A stretch of 64,000 nt of DNA, from contig AP026162.1 in the NCBI GenBank assembly GCA_030295235.1, forward strand, positions 1,364,001 to 1,428,000. Direction: 5' to 3'. Positions 20,701 through 32,321 of this stretch are shown here, piece by piece. The notes under the pieces are model-generated. The model saw only the letters and a list, made by a program, of their open reading frames with translations. It ran no database searches and was not told the origin of the DNA. The first letter of the stretch is position 1; the number at the start of each line of letters is the position of its first letter. Made by a program: the position numbers and the translations under genes. Source of the stretch: Fistulifera solaris (Eukaryota; Bacillariophyta; Bacillariophyceae; Naviculales; Stauroneidaceae).

Positions 20701-21387
20701 TCCTTTCGGGCTTCTTCCTTCCCTAATTCATTTCTTAATGTTTGCTCGAATTTGTCAGCATCTCCCTCCGAATCAAAGATCAGCTCCCGGACTTGCTTGG
20801 ACGTCTTGAGTGCTATTTCCAACCAAATGCCGTTTTTCCGCGTTCCTTTGATATGAATCGCTTTCAAGGGGATCCGGTACCTTGCTTTCCAGACAGAACC
20901 GTTGGACTCGTCGGTGAACGCTTGACCGTCGTCTACTAAATCTATGAAGTCACGTGGAACCACCGTCGACAGGTCGTCGTCGTCATCATCGTCATTGTGC
21001 GATGCCTTTGATTTTTCTTTATTCTTTTCTTTCACAGGAGCCAAAAGACGAACGATGCATTCTTCAAACACCACGCCATCGGATCCAATGACCTTGTGCA
21101 CCTCGATGGAAACTTTGCGTCGTCGCCGACGCTTGTTGAGCGCTCGAGGTATAAACGTGCCCTGTATAAAGTGATAAACATGAGAAACTAATAAAAATGT
21201 AAATGCAACATGATTATAAACTCACAGCAATAGTATTCAGGGGCGGAGGTGCAAGGCAATCAAAGATCGTCGCCGACACGATGGTATCTGCTTTTGCGAA
21301 CCCAGCTTCTTTTTCGATTCACTCCCCGTTGCCCCTAAGAAAGCTTCGAGCGTGGAAGGTTCTTTCCGCATATTGTTTGACGCCATG
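17787..21387 (-). CDS. Two-C2-domain multi-pass membrane protein, paralogue of the 9.9-13.9 kb gene
   Basis: Six exons: 21387-21226, 21161-20521, 20449-20017, 19948-19266, 19201-18085, 18017-17787; all GT-AG and in frame. The product has a basic/acidic head, a PH-like region (GIWLEIALKTSKQVRELIFDS), C2-A (ITLLLEIVSAWDIPVGDLVSSDPYVQVTFNG), C2-B (GRLFVEVIGCDDLPQMD, VSLVFEDAVCQTDVI, LFIGVFDNDAGMNPADDHD), two to four membrane helices around FIFGCLAWFMIATNVY and CCLLSIVFFFVPWFFVI, a lysine-rich coiled stretch (EEEEKRQQKINKAKRF) and a last hydrophobic segment near the C terminus. Asp residues in the C2 loops suggest Ca2+ binding. Likely role: lipid-linked membrane contact or trafficking. One A is missing in the run 21310-21314, in exon 1; without it the frame would end before exon 2. 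Confidence 0.8.
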
Positions 21388-22019
21388 GTTGCGATACTAT
21401 CCTTGATTCGTTCAATGATGCAATGGGCAAGATTGATTTTCGTGCAGCTGATTTTTGCGTCGATCGAAGTGTGCGAACTCGCGAAGCGAAATCTTTTGAA
21501 AACGGCATCGGGAAAGCACATTATAGTTCAGGTTCGTGTGCCGGCCAACCTCCATTCAAGAGATGATTCACGAGATTGAGCGAGTCAGTCACGTGTCATG
21601 CACAAGTAGTAAAAGGCCCAAGGACATTGCTGGTGACACAGGTCACAAAACACAAAAGCATGACGCACAGTACGCAAAGGATATAGTGACTCTATGGTTA
21701 GATTGTAGTGATGACCGCTGCCGGAAGTTTGCTTAGCCTTTCGGCATTTGGCGTCCTTCTGTCAAGACTACTTCCACTAATAGTGTACAAAAATGACATT
21801 GGGCCTTCGACCTACACTTACTTTTTACATTCAAAATTTCCTAAAGCGCACACACATTCCCTTTCAGTTTGTTTTCTTTCGCATTCCAACAACTTACTTT
21901 CCACTGAATGAACTGAAATTGTTGCGACAATGAAACTTCGATGATTTGAGGAAGTAAACGAATTATAGACACCTTCCTTTTCATCACCTCTTTACATTTC
22001 AATAGTCAGGTGCGAGACC
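21388..22019. promoter_or_regulatory. Divergent promoter, C2 gene and NRT2
   Basis: This 632-nt region separates divergent starts. It is the place to look for nitrate-responsive sites controlling the transporter. I see no repeated or palindromic element that stands out. Confidence 0.4.
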
Positions 22020-23659
22020 ATGGAAGCCGAGAGCTCTACAGAAACTGTAAGTGACTTGGTTTTCTTCATCACAAGAGGCTCATTCGATCCTCATTAAACT
22101 CGTTGGCAACTCGTCTTTTAAGCTGTACCGAAAACGACTGTTCTAATATCACTTTTACAGGGAACTCGCCATTCAGCTGGAAAGTCCAACTGGAAAAAGT
22201 TTCATGATTATGAGGTGGATGTCGACCCAGAGCAGGATGACAAAGCCACAGAAATCTTGTTGTGTTCTTCCGAAAGACCGCACATGCGAGCCTTTCATTG
22301 TGCGTGGTGGGCCTTCTTCGTGGCATTCTTTAGTTGGTTTGCCATCAGCCCGCTTTTGCCTTTAATCAGAGAGGATCTCGGATTGACCAAAAAGGATATT
22401 TGGACGTCTTCGATCGCAGCTGTAGGCAGTACGATCTTGATTCGATTTATTCTTGGACCTTTGTGTGATGTCTACGGACCAAAGGTTCTATTCAGTATCT
22501 CCTTGTGCACGACCGCCATTCCGACAGCCATGATCGGTGTCATTCAAACGAAAACCGATTTGATTGTTCTCCGATGCTTCATCGGACTCGCTGGAGGTAC
22601 CTTTGTCATGGCGCAGTATTGGGGCAGTCGCATGTTCGCGAAGGAAGTCGTCGGTACTGCGAATGCTTTGATTGCCGGGTGGGGCAACTTGGGAGCCGGA
22701 GTCAGTCAGCTGGTGGTCGGAAGCTATTTGTTTCCGCTCTTTGAATGGTTGACGGGGAGTTCCGAAACAGCGTGGCGAACGGTCGGCATCGTCCCTGCCT
22801 TTATTGCGTTCGTGACTGGTATCGTCATCTACCGCATCAGCGATGATGCTCCCAAGGGGAACTATTGGGAACTGAAGAAGAACAACGCCTTCACAAATCC
22901 AGTAACTATCCGATCATCATTCATGACCGGCTCGTGGAACATCAATACGTGGGTCCTTTTCGTTCAGTATGCTGGTTGCTTCGGAGTCGAGCTGACGATG
23001 TACAACGCCGCTGTCCTGTACTTTGTCGATGAATTCGACCAGACTACAGAAGCTGCGTCCGCCATTACCTCCATCTTTGGGTGGCTGAATTTGTTCGCGC
23101 GCGGACTTGGAGGTTTCTTTTCGGATGCTAGCCATTACAAGTATGGGATGCGAGGTAGATTGTGGACACACACGCTGTTCCTCTTATTTGAAGGTGTTTT
23201 GGTCTTGTTGTTTGCGTCGACCTCATCTTTGGGAATGGCCGTTTTCATTTTGATTTGCTTTTCGTTATGTGTGCAAGCTGCTGAAGGAACTTCATACGGT
23301 ATCGTTCCTTACATTGATCCGTTGAATATGGGAACTGTCTGCGGTATTGTTGGTGCTGGTGGAAATGTGGGAGCAGTCCTTTTCGGTCTGTGCTTCCGGC
23401 AGCTTACCTATGACACTGCCTTCAATGTAAGTATACCTGTTAATGTCTTCCGAATCAGTGTCAGCGTTATAACTTATCTTTGGCGTCGCAGATCATGGGT
23501 GTCAGCATCATTATCTCGGCCATCATGTCTGTCTTCGTGAAAATCCATGGTCACAGAGGATTAATTTGTGGTGAAGATTTGCGCATAGATCCCGAAACTG
23601 GAAAGGAGATTCTCGAGGAAAACAAGAGCCTTTTGGATTCTGAAGCTGGGGGCGTCTAA
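22020..23659 (+). CDS. NRT2: NRT2-type nitrate transporter
   Basis: A plasma-membrane proton- or sodium-coupled nitrate importer of the major facilitator superfamily (nitrate/nitrite porter family). Three exons: 22020-22046 (MEAESSTET), 22161-23426 and 23492-23659. The 12 membrane helices start at HCAWWAFFVAFFSWFAI. Family motifs are clear: the MFS A-motif-like GPLCDVYGPK after helix 2, the nitrate signature AGWGNLGAG in helix 5, and a second one, VGAGGNVGAVLFG, in helix 11. The cytosolic C terminus is short (GEDLRIDPETGKEILEEN). Length is about 486 residues, usual for algal NRT2. No frame break was found. Expression in diatoms of this family is normally nitrate-induced and ammonium-repressed (family knowledge, not visible here). 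Confidence 0.93.
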
Positions 23660-23815
23660 TTTGAAAGCCGATCCATCGTCGGCAAACGGTTGCATATTTT
23701 TGTTCAAATTGAAAGAAGCTTTTGTGAACGACTAATGTTTTGAATTCAACGAGATTTTTAATTTAATAATGCTTTTTGTTGGTCAAAAGTCATTTTGGTG
23801 AAATGTACAGATAAC

Positions 23816-24657
23816 TCATTCGTCAAACGCTTTGTCGAACGGAAGTCTGTCTATGTATTCTTCAATGTCAAGCTCTCTTGATTTTCCTCCGTTAGGTAGC
23901 ATCCATGGTGTCGCTTGATCTTTATCGTATAGTGTCCCCAGATACTTCTTTCGTTCTTCCGGAGACGAGATAAAATGTATCTTGTCTCTCGTCTTCCGCC
24001 CTGCAAACGGTTTGAAGACCGTCCATAAGCACAAGAATGTTGTTGGAGCATCCAGTAAAAGATTGAGTTAATGTAACCCACGTAGTGATTTCGCAGGGTG
24101 GTCATGAGTTCTTTGCCGACACATGTTGGTGGCGTATGACTAAACGCAGAAAACCCTCGAAAGTCCACTACCGCGTTGATTGTTCCGTCTTTGGCTCGAC
24201 TGCAGGCGATTGCCTTCTCCATAGTCCATAAATGACTCGCCATGGTGAGCTCCGGATCATGAGACTGTACACGCCTGGGGATAAATATATACGTCGACCT
24301 TCCTTCGCGATCATGGCCCTGAACATAGACATGACCTGAGGAAAGAGAGTGCTTCAATTCTTTGTGATAGTAATTGACCGGATCGTCCAAAGCCTCCCGT
24401 AGTCTGTCTAGCTTCTTCTCTTTACGAAAGTTGAGCGTATTTCTGATCCGTTCTAATGCGAGAGCCTTGTCTTTTTGTGCCGAATCGAGATAACGGCGCG
24501 CCATTTCACAGACATGGAACCAGCGACCTTGCTGTGATTTCTGTGCGGAATACGCATAAGAAGTTCGAGCAGCTGACTCGATTTCGCTTTCGGATAAGCA
24601 ACGCAGGAGCGCATTGGCGCTATCATGTTCAGCAGCTTTCTTCACGGTAGCAGTCAT
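23816..24657 (-). CDS. Sec14/CRAL-TRIO lipid-transfer domain protein
   Basis: A cytosolic protein of about 280 residues from the ATG at 24657 (MTATVKKAAEHD). An N-terminal helical region (ARRYLDSAQKDKALALERIRNTLNFRKEKK) precedes the lipid-binding fold: YVQGHDREGRSTYIFIPRR, NAVVDFRGFSAFSHTPP, MTTLRNHYVGYINSIF, then FLCLWTVFKPFAGRKTRDKIHFIS in the next frame. The shift is one T missing in the run 24057-24060 (plus-strand AAAA). The end, ELDIEEYIDRLPFDKAFDE, is at 23816. These proteins move phosphoinositides or other lipids between membranes; the ligand here is unknown. It is convergent with NRT2 (156 nt apart). An upstream in-frame extension to 24897 is possible but contains the tandem repeat and no conserved sequence. 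Confidence 0.82.
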
Positions 24658-25215
24658 GGCATAAGATGCAAGAAGAAGATGGAAAAAAGTTATGAAAATG
24701 TGACACGTCGTTGTTTCTTGCTGTGTTGGTGATAGGCAAGGTATCTTCTTCGATGTTCGCGCAGCCAAGCGAAAATGAATTGGCACGACCGCTTCTTTTG
24801 ATGGTACATTACCAGCTATACACATCGCGGCGATGTTAAGTAGCCAAAAGTATGAGTAGCTTATAATGTTTAATACTTTTTTACCACACTTAAGCAAAAA
24901 ACGACATCAGTCCCGTTTGATAATGCTGTGTAAAAAGCCCAAAGTTTGAGTAGCTTATAATGTATAATACTTTTTTACCACACTTAAGCGAAAAACGACA
25001 TCAGTCCCGTGTGTTAACTGTTGTGTAAAAAACGGGTCCGCGATAACTTGAACCCTATTGAAAAACGACTTTGAGTAGCGGATGGAGGGTGAAACGATCG
25101 AGCGCGAAGAGGCGACCGGGCAGCATCGCAATGATAACCATGGCGGCGACGACACGGGCGCTTAACACTCAGTCTAGAATACTAATCGCGCAATATATCA
25201 TAAAGATACAAACAC
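24658..25215. promoter_or_regulatory. Divergent region with a 94-bp direct repeat
   Basis: This gap lies between Sec14-like (minus) and TRAPPC11 (plus). It holds the tandem duplication listed at 24841-25030; the rest shows no feature. Confidence 0.4.
24841..25030. repeat. Tandem duplication, two ~94-bp units
   Basis: Two near-identical copies begin with GAGTAGCTTATAATGT at 24854 and 24948 and share TAATACTTTTTTACCACACTTAAGC and ACGACATCAGTCCCG. They differ by a few substitutions, so the duplication is fairly recent. Confidence 0.9.
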
Positions 25216-28200
25216 ATGGATTCGTTTCCGGAAGATCTGCTGGCTGGAGTATTTCCACTAGTCTTCGCTGTTGACGCCATACAAGGAAATGACGGCGGTT
25301 CTCCTCGAAGATCTTTGTTCGATCGATTTCTGGATGCGGTCGCGGCGTCGTTAGTGGAGGAGGCGCCGGAGAAAAAGTCGAGCAGTCTTTCCTTATTTCG
25401 ATCCGAATTCGAAGATGAACCGGGGCATGATGCGTTAGAGGAGTTTTCGTTCGGACAGCAAAGTCAAACTAGATCGTCAAGTATTACCTCTGGCATTTAT
25501 CCCGGTTTCCATCCGGGCTTTGGGATGAATAAAGCCATGAATCGATCGTTGAGCTCCGAAAGCGTTGACAGCAATAAAGTTACCTCGTTCGCGAAAACGC
25601 TCAATTCGGGCCGTGATTTCTTCCAGCAAGCGCGCATTGAACCTATTAGTGCAAGGCATGGCTTTCCGCCTTCAAAAGATCCGGAAGGGACGAAGAATTT
25701 ATCGCGTTACTTGCATCAAGTCGTTAAGCGAAAAAACTTGGATTCTCTGTCGAAACTGTTTCAAAATACAAGGATTGAGGGTATTCTTCCCGCGGGGTGG
25801 CTCGAAAAGCACGTCCACGCACTTCCTAGCGTAATACTTGTCGTATGTAATGTTACGTCCGACAGAATCAGTCAGGAGAAGCAAGACCAAAATCTCTACG
25901 AAACGATTGATCATCTCCGGCAAAATTTGGTTCCCAAACGCAATTGTAAAATTCATGTGATCGGGCTCTTACAAGATGATGTAACTCCGACACAAGGAGA
26001 TATTTGGGGTCGCTCGGTTTCCAGCGAATTTGGTGTCAATCATGGGCTACAGCCGAGTACTGAGTTACTCATCAATGTGACCTTACTTAGAGCATCGTCG
26101 GACTTACAAGCCAACGACACGGGTATGCCTACAAGTCCTGCTTTGAAGCGGTTACATAGAACGATCCGAGATTCAAGCCTGTCTTACTATATTCATCAAA
26201 CCCGACGCGCGAAAGATAAGTTGAGCATGATGTTAGGTCTGAAAGACGGAGTCGAATATGCTTCTCCACCGCCGCAGTTGTTGCCTTTTGCCATTCGGTA
26301 TTGCTTCAAGATAGCCATCTTCTATGAGTTTCAAGCCAAAGCTGAAAAGTCGCTGCTGTACATGAGCGAGGGCTACCGATACGCGTCAAAGTACTATCAG
26401 TTCCTGGTCGCCAAAGATTACAAGACCTCCGTCGACACATCCGACAGCGATGATTATCAGCTGGAAAGCGCTGCACATATCGGCGAAGACAACGACGTCG
26501 AAGTCTCTTTAGTTGGAACAGGTGGAGCAATATCGTGGCAGTCCCTTATTCCCGAAGCGCCAAAAGATATGATACACCAAAGTAAAGTGCTCGCCGAGTG
26601 GATGCATATGAAAGTCCTGTCAGCTGCGCTTTCGTCTCGAACAGACTCGGGGCTTTTTGCGGCGTCGGAACAATGGCGTGCTCATTCTCGCATATTTTGT
26701 TCGAGCATATATCAAGATAACGGGAGAATACCTCGTTGGAATCACTGGATGTATGTTGCTCGACAGAGAATCGTTTTTTCTCAATTAATGGAACGGCATC
26801 CTCCCTCTGTTACTAGTGACGATGGAGATCGAGAGCTATCCGAAGCGTTGCAACAATGCTCTCCTTGGAGAGCGTATACTTCGGCCGCTGAAGCAATGCT
26901 TCGTTTGTCGCTAGAGATTGAAAAAGCATTCGCTGCTTCAAAGAGGGCTAGTTCCGCGGAAAACGAAGTGGAGAAATTAGATACGATGCGACCTCAGTAT
27001 GTTGGTGCAATTGATAGCAAAGGCTTGTTCCCTTTTCTTGTTGACGAACGTCGAGTTCCCCACAAAGGTAAGTTAGTGACTAACGGTGCACGTCCGATCC
27101 TTCTTGCTTCACTCAACAATTTTTTTGAAGACAAGGCCCTTGAATTCATTCACCGCGCAATAACGCTGTACGAGGCCGAACTGGAAAGAGAAAAACGGGG
27201 CTTTTATGCGGAGGATAGCTTTCGTGAAAGTTCATCGAGTAGGGAGGGCGCACGGATGCATTATCTTGCAGGAGGAATACTACTTGGAATGGGTCGTCAT
27301 GAGCAGGCTACAAATTCTTTGGCCAAAGCGGCTAAATATGCGAGTGGTTGGCAGCAGCTCGAACTAGCTATTCGGCGGATGCTTATTGAATGCTATGAGA
27401 AGTATATACCTGCGACAAACGATAGCGAGAGTGACGCTCTTTGTTCCATGATCCTTGATTCGTACTTTAACGCAGAAATGTGCCCTCAGGAACTCAGGAA
27501 AGCACTTGGTCATTTTCTTTCAATTAGTGGAGGAGAGTCGCTGAAATGGTTTCACAAGACAGTGGACGGCGACGATACGAGCTTGCCCTTCTCTTTCGCC
27601 GTGAGCTTTCCGTGGAAAACTCACGCAACGTGCGGAGATACTGTTCAAGCTTCGGTCCTCATTCGCTCCAATTTGGACTATGCAGTCCATGTCAACTCAG
27701 TTGTGCTGCTAAGTTTAGCTGGAGAACTTTCTATTCACTCCGATGATTTGCGTAGTGCGACGAATGTGAGCGAGGGAAGTGAAGAGGGGATCATTATCCA
27801 GGCAAAAACAGCCATCATAATTTCCACTGAGGTTGTCCTTCCGAAGGACACGTCCTTTATCGCATCTGACGAGAGCGGCAATGGAGGGGAACAGCTAGGT
27901 GTTGCTGGAAAAGGGTCGTTTGCTAAAAGTGCAAGGCCTCGGTCAGCTGGCGTCACCGCAGCCGGTGGCGCACGTTTTCTTGCCGAGGACAAACTTCCGG
28001 ACACCACGCAGCAGTCGCAGGGATGGAACCTTCGATTTCTCGGGGGCAAACCCCTTTGCTGTGATGGTCTTCGTATAGCTTTTTACCCTGTCCAAGCTGA
28101 GAAATCAGCTGAAAAGGACTCATTGACATTCATCGAATTGACAATGCTTAGAGAAAAGCCTCGCACGGCGGCCAACATTAAGCGTACGCCTTACGAGGAA

Positions 28201-29996
28201 GAAAATTACATTGCATCGGCGTGGTCGCGACCAGCTTATCTACCCCTTTCCGGGGTCCGCGCAGCCTTCGTGTCTCTGAGCCTGTCCCTCATCTAAGTGT
28301 GACCAACATTACTGACGAACTGACTTCTGGAAAGGCCGTAGAAGGGACAATCAATAGGATAGTTCTGAAGCTGCAGGCTGGATCCGGGGAGGTTTGTTCG
28401 AACATCAAAATATCAGTGTCGTGCTTTAGCGTGTTGGTTACTCCTAGTGGTTCAACGAAACGACTTGTGAGCCAAGAAGATATTACCGCTGAAACCGAGA
28501 ATTCTCTTGATATGACAAACCCCGCATACAGAACACCTGTACTTTTGGGTCGGACGGAAGAGACGTCAGAACTATCACCATTGGGGTATTGTACTCCATC
28601 CGGATGGGCGATGCTTGGCTCTGGACAGACGCAGGAGACGATTGACTTTTCCACGCTCAATGGAGGTGAATGTTCGTATATTTCCTTGAACCTCTTCCGA
28701 CCCGCTTCGGACATGGAAGTGGATTTGGAACCCACCGAGTCACTTGTGTTGGAAAGGTTAGCGGACTGGAGTGTTTGCAAGACAGACTATTACGTTACTG
28801 TCTCTTATCAGCAAGAGCGCCCCTCGACAAAGAGAACACGCCCAGCAACGAGAGGACAAAGACGCTCGCGTCGGCCTCCAGCAATGTCTGTACCGCCGAA
28901 TGCGCCGGACAGTGCTTCTCAGCTCACGAAAGAGGAACAGATTGACGGAGCAGAGCAAGATGCAAGTGATGAAGTGACACTGGAATTTATAGGGTCTGTT
29001 GTGTGGACGAATCCTTTAACCGCAACTTTTTCCCGTGGATCCGGAAGTACGTGCCCCTCTGGTAGCAGACACCCATCGAATTCTTTGGTCAGAGATCCGC
29101 TTTATGCTGCTAAAGAATTCGCGTTGGTAGATGGTGAAAGTACAACTGCTGTGTGTCACCTTAAACTTGATTCGGCCATGGAAGGATTGGGAACCGATAT
29201 TGTCTCGGTCTCGTTGAAGGTATGTAAGAACCGTGGTGTATAGGTTTCCCATGCCAATATCTGATACGTTTCGATTTCCATGAAGACTGGTGAGGAGCTT
29301 GACGAGCAGATTGACTTGTTTGTGCGAACTGGTAGAGATGGTCTTCTTTACAGGACTACTGCGGATGATCCGAGCCGTCGTCTTTCGACAACTGACGCCG
29401 AATTTTCAATTTCATACGTAGTTGAGGCCCAAATGCGACCTAATGTTCTGCGTGGATGTGTGTCTTCTCATTTGGGAGTAATCGAAGTCGAGTGGCTTCC
29501 GAAGGCGTTTCCTTTGTCGCCTGATATTTCCAGTGATCCTTCGGCTGTGGCCGCAGGCATCGATGCGCATGGCCCTCTCGTCCTGGATACTCCATCCATT
29601 GTACGGTTCCGCGGTCCTCCATTCTACATTGAGAGAGCTCCATTCAATGCTGAGATGGTCCAATGTTCCGAAGTACCATCTGCGACGAAACCTTTTGAAA
29701 TCGCTTACAAGATACAAAACAACACAGCTTTACATCAGCACTTGACTCTCAAGTTACATACGCTTCCGATTGTTGACGGCGGGAAAGCTTCTGATATTGA
29801 TGGGTTCCTTCTTGCCGGCACTGTGCAAGGTGATCTGACGTTAAATCCTCATGAAATGAGGACGCTGTCGTACACTTTGTTGACAGGTCGCCCTGGACTC
29901 TATCAACTACCGGCCCTTGAGGTACTTTCAACAAGAAACAACACATACGTCGTTTCGGAGCAAGGCAAAAGCAAGGAGATATTCGTGATGCCGTGA
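25216..29996 (+). CDS. TRAPPC11: TRAPP complex subunit 11 (foie gras/gryzun domains)
   Basis: TRAPPC11 is part of the TRAPPIII tethering complex, which activates Rab1 in ER-Golgi traffic and autophagy. The N-terminal third contains a Rossmann-like region (LPSVILVVCNVTSDR, KIHVIGLLQDD). The foie gras core follows, with LPFAIRYCFKIAIFYEFQAKAEKSLLYMSEGYRYA and later TPR-like helices (KALEFIHRAITLYEAELEREKRG, MHYLAGGILLGMGRHEQATNSLAKAAKYA). The C-terminal half is beta-sandwich/gryzun-like, ending in FRGPPFYIERAPFNAEM and QNNTALHQHLTLKL. Two exons: 25216-29219 and 29286-29996. One base is missing near 28250 in CCCTTTCCGGGG (LPLS to RGPRSLRVSEP). Total length is about 1570 residues, longer than the human protein (~1130) through disordered inserts near residues 50-130. 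Confidence 0.85.
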
Positions 29997-30640
29997 ACAA
30001 TTGGTATCGGCAGACGATGCGAACGTTGCTAAAAACTATTTTACGACCGATTCATCGCAGGCAGCCGCGTGTTCTAATGCTAAAGACTATTCTTATAACA
30101 AAACGACGAATAAAGCTCAAGAAATGGGGCGAACGGACGAATTGTAGGTAACATTGTCAGTCTTTATTGGTCGCTCGAAAAGAATTTGATTCATGACTAA
30201 AATGCAGCAGTGGCGAAATCCGGACAACACTTTGGGTCCATAGTCAAATACGCCGACAACGTTTCGCAGGCTTTTCGACGCAAAAAATCAAAGGCGTCTA
30301 ATACAAACGCGTTAGAAAATTTGGATTGCAATAGCGACAAATGGAGATCTAATTCGTTTCGGCGAACGGACGATTTGTAGGCAGTATTGTCGCTCAAACA
30401 TTTGATTCATGACTGAAATTGCAGTCGTGGAAAGATGAGGTTACATTATGGACCACACTCATGACAGCCTTACATTATTTTCCGCATTCGATGGAGAGTT
30501 GACTGTCTGTCCGCATTCCGCCCTTGCAAACCTTGAACCTTGACCAACGATCAACAACTGAAAAAACTGCACGCGCTTTTGTTCTTCACTTTCGTCGTGT
30601 TGTTACTAGGAATGATTAATAACAACAGCAAGATTCAACA
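29997..30640. repeat. Intergenic region with a dimer of the hairpin repeat
   Basis: Two copies of the dispersed element lie at 30185-30245 and 30401-30460, 216 nt apart. The upstream flanks are also repeated: GGCGAACGGACGAATTGTAG at ~30128 and GGCGAACGGACGATTTGTAG at 30361. Thus the unit is a ~210-bp tandem duplication, not just a short motif. The remainder is the LTV1 promoter. Confidence 0.8.
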
Positions 30641-32247
30641 ATGGGCAAAACAAAGCCGTTCGTAGATAAAAAGAAGTCGTCAACGTATCACTTGCTTCAC
30701 CGCTCGCAACGCGATGTTGCCTCCGATATTTTGCTGCAAGAAGGCGACTTGGCCGCAGCCGGAATGGTGTTGTGGCCCTCCGAAAACAACCTACCGACCA
30801 CCAACGAGGCGGTATTGTCCAGCGAAAGGGACTCGTCGATCATGTCGACATGGAGGAAGCGTCTGGAAGACGCGGGATTGTTGGAGGAAGATCCGGAGCG
30901 ATTTTTGAAGCCAATTACCGGAACGGGGACATTTCTCAACACGGCCGGTCGCATCGGAGACGCCCGGGCACCAAACGACGCTCGAGCCTTGTTGAAAGAA
31001 GACGATACTATTCTTGAAGTAGAAAGGCAATTTAATTCAATTCCTTTGACCGCTGATTGTATGGACGAAGATATAGCACAGGCTCTCTTTGGAGATTTTG
31101 ATGAGAACGAATTCGAAGAACTCAACGATGATTTTGTGTTAGACGCTGCTCAGGAGCCAGAAGACGGTGAGACTCAAGATGCGTTCGACTACGATGAGCA
31201 CATCAATCGGCTCATGGCCAAGGCAAAGCTGGAGAGAAGAGGTGATCCTACGATCCCCGGCGCTCACGCTTGGGGCAAACAAGACAATCAGTTCTTTTCA
31301 GGAATGAAGCCGCTTCACGAAAATGATGACGAGGACTCGTGGGATAACGAGTTCGGTAAGAATATGGGAGTGGCCCCATCGTTAAGTCCCGAGGAAGAAA
31401 AGGTGCTTTGTGAACAATTCGAAGCAACACTTCTTGAATACGACTCGGATGATTTGGGTGACTGTCCTGACGAGGAAATTGGAGGAACACGACCGCTAGA
31501 AGGCGATGCGCAGTTTGAAGCGACTTTGGAGGAATTTTTGACCGAAAAAGAAGATGAAGTTTTTATGAAAGGGAAGCGCGAATATCTGGGAGGCATTAAA
31601 GAGACGGGAGGAAGTGGATTCTCAGCTCTTTTGGGTGGAAGGATGGTCCACGCGAAGTATTTAAATGACGTGAACCCTGCCGAAGATGACGAACCCCCTA
31701 CGAACGTTAATCAGCTTCTGATGGAGGCCCAGGAAACACTTAATCGGCCATTACAACAGCCACCCGCCGAGGAGATTCTTATTGACGGGAAGTCATACTT
31801 TTCTGAGCGTGAGCGGAATCCTTGGGACTGCGAGTCTGTGCTCTCAACATATTCGAATTTGGCAAACAACCCTGTGACGATAGGGCCTAAAGTTCGACGA
31901 AAGAAGAAAAAGCAATACAAGTGTTTTGTCCCAACAAGAGGACGAACCAGTACAACACATTTTATTAAGCCAGAAGACTGGGCTGCCACTTGGAGTTTTG
32001 CCGTCCCGAACTGTCATGGATAGATTTGACGAAACGATTAACAGCGTCAATCGAGGAGAAGCTCGAAACAAGGAAGAATCAAATGAAGAAAAAGAAGGCC
32101 CGAAAGCAAGCGATAAAGAGGGAACGCCAGATGGCACGGATACAGAAGAAAGCCACCGCGGAAGTTTTCAAAGAAGAGTTCCAAAAACGAGCCGTAGATT
32201 ATGGAGTTGACGATGTGGCAGGCAAAACTGTTTTTCGTTATAGTTAA
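30641..32247 (+). CDS. LTV1: 40S ribosome-biogenesis/export factor LTV1
   Basis: LTV1 escorts pre-40S subunits and binds uS3. The start MGKTKPFVDKKKSSTYHLLHRSQRD is the LTV1 head, followed by the long acidic middle (FDENEFEELNDDF, YDSDDLGDCPDEE) and NPWDCESVLSTYSNLANNP, the conserved block that precedes the basic tail. The tail LSQKTGLPLGVLPSR, ARNKEESNEEK and KARKQAIKRERQ, ending at FRYS (stop 32245-32247), is spread over three frames. The two joins are one A too many in the runs 31907-31911 and 32089-32093. Corrected length is about 535 residues. Two independent +1 events in A5 runs in one essential gene, with perfect family sequence on each side, argue for sequencing error. Confidence 0.9.
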
Positions 32248-32321
32248 GTACTAAAACTAATCTATAGTTGCGCTGCTATCACCTGAAACTGATTATGAAT
32301 GAATTGGTACGGGCCGCACAT

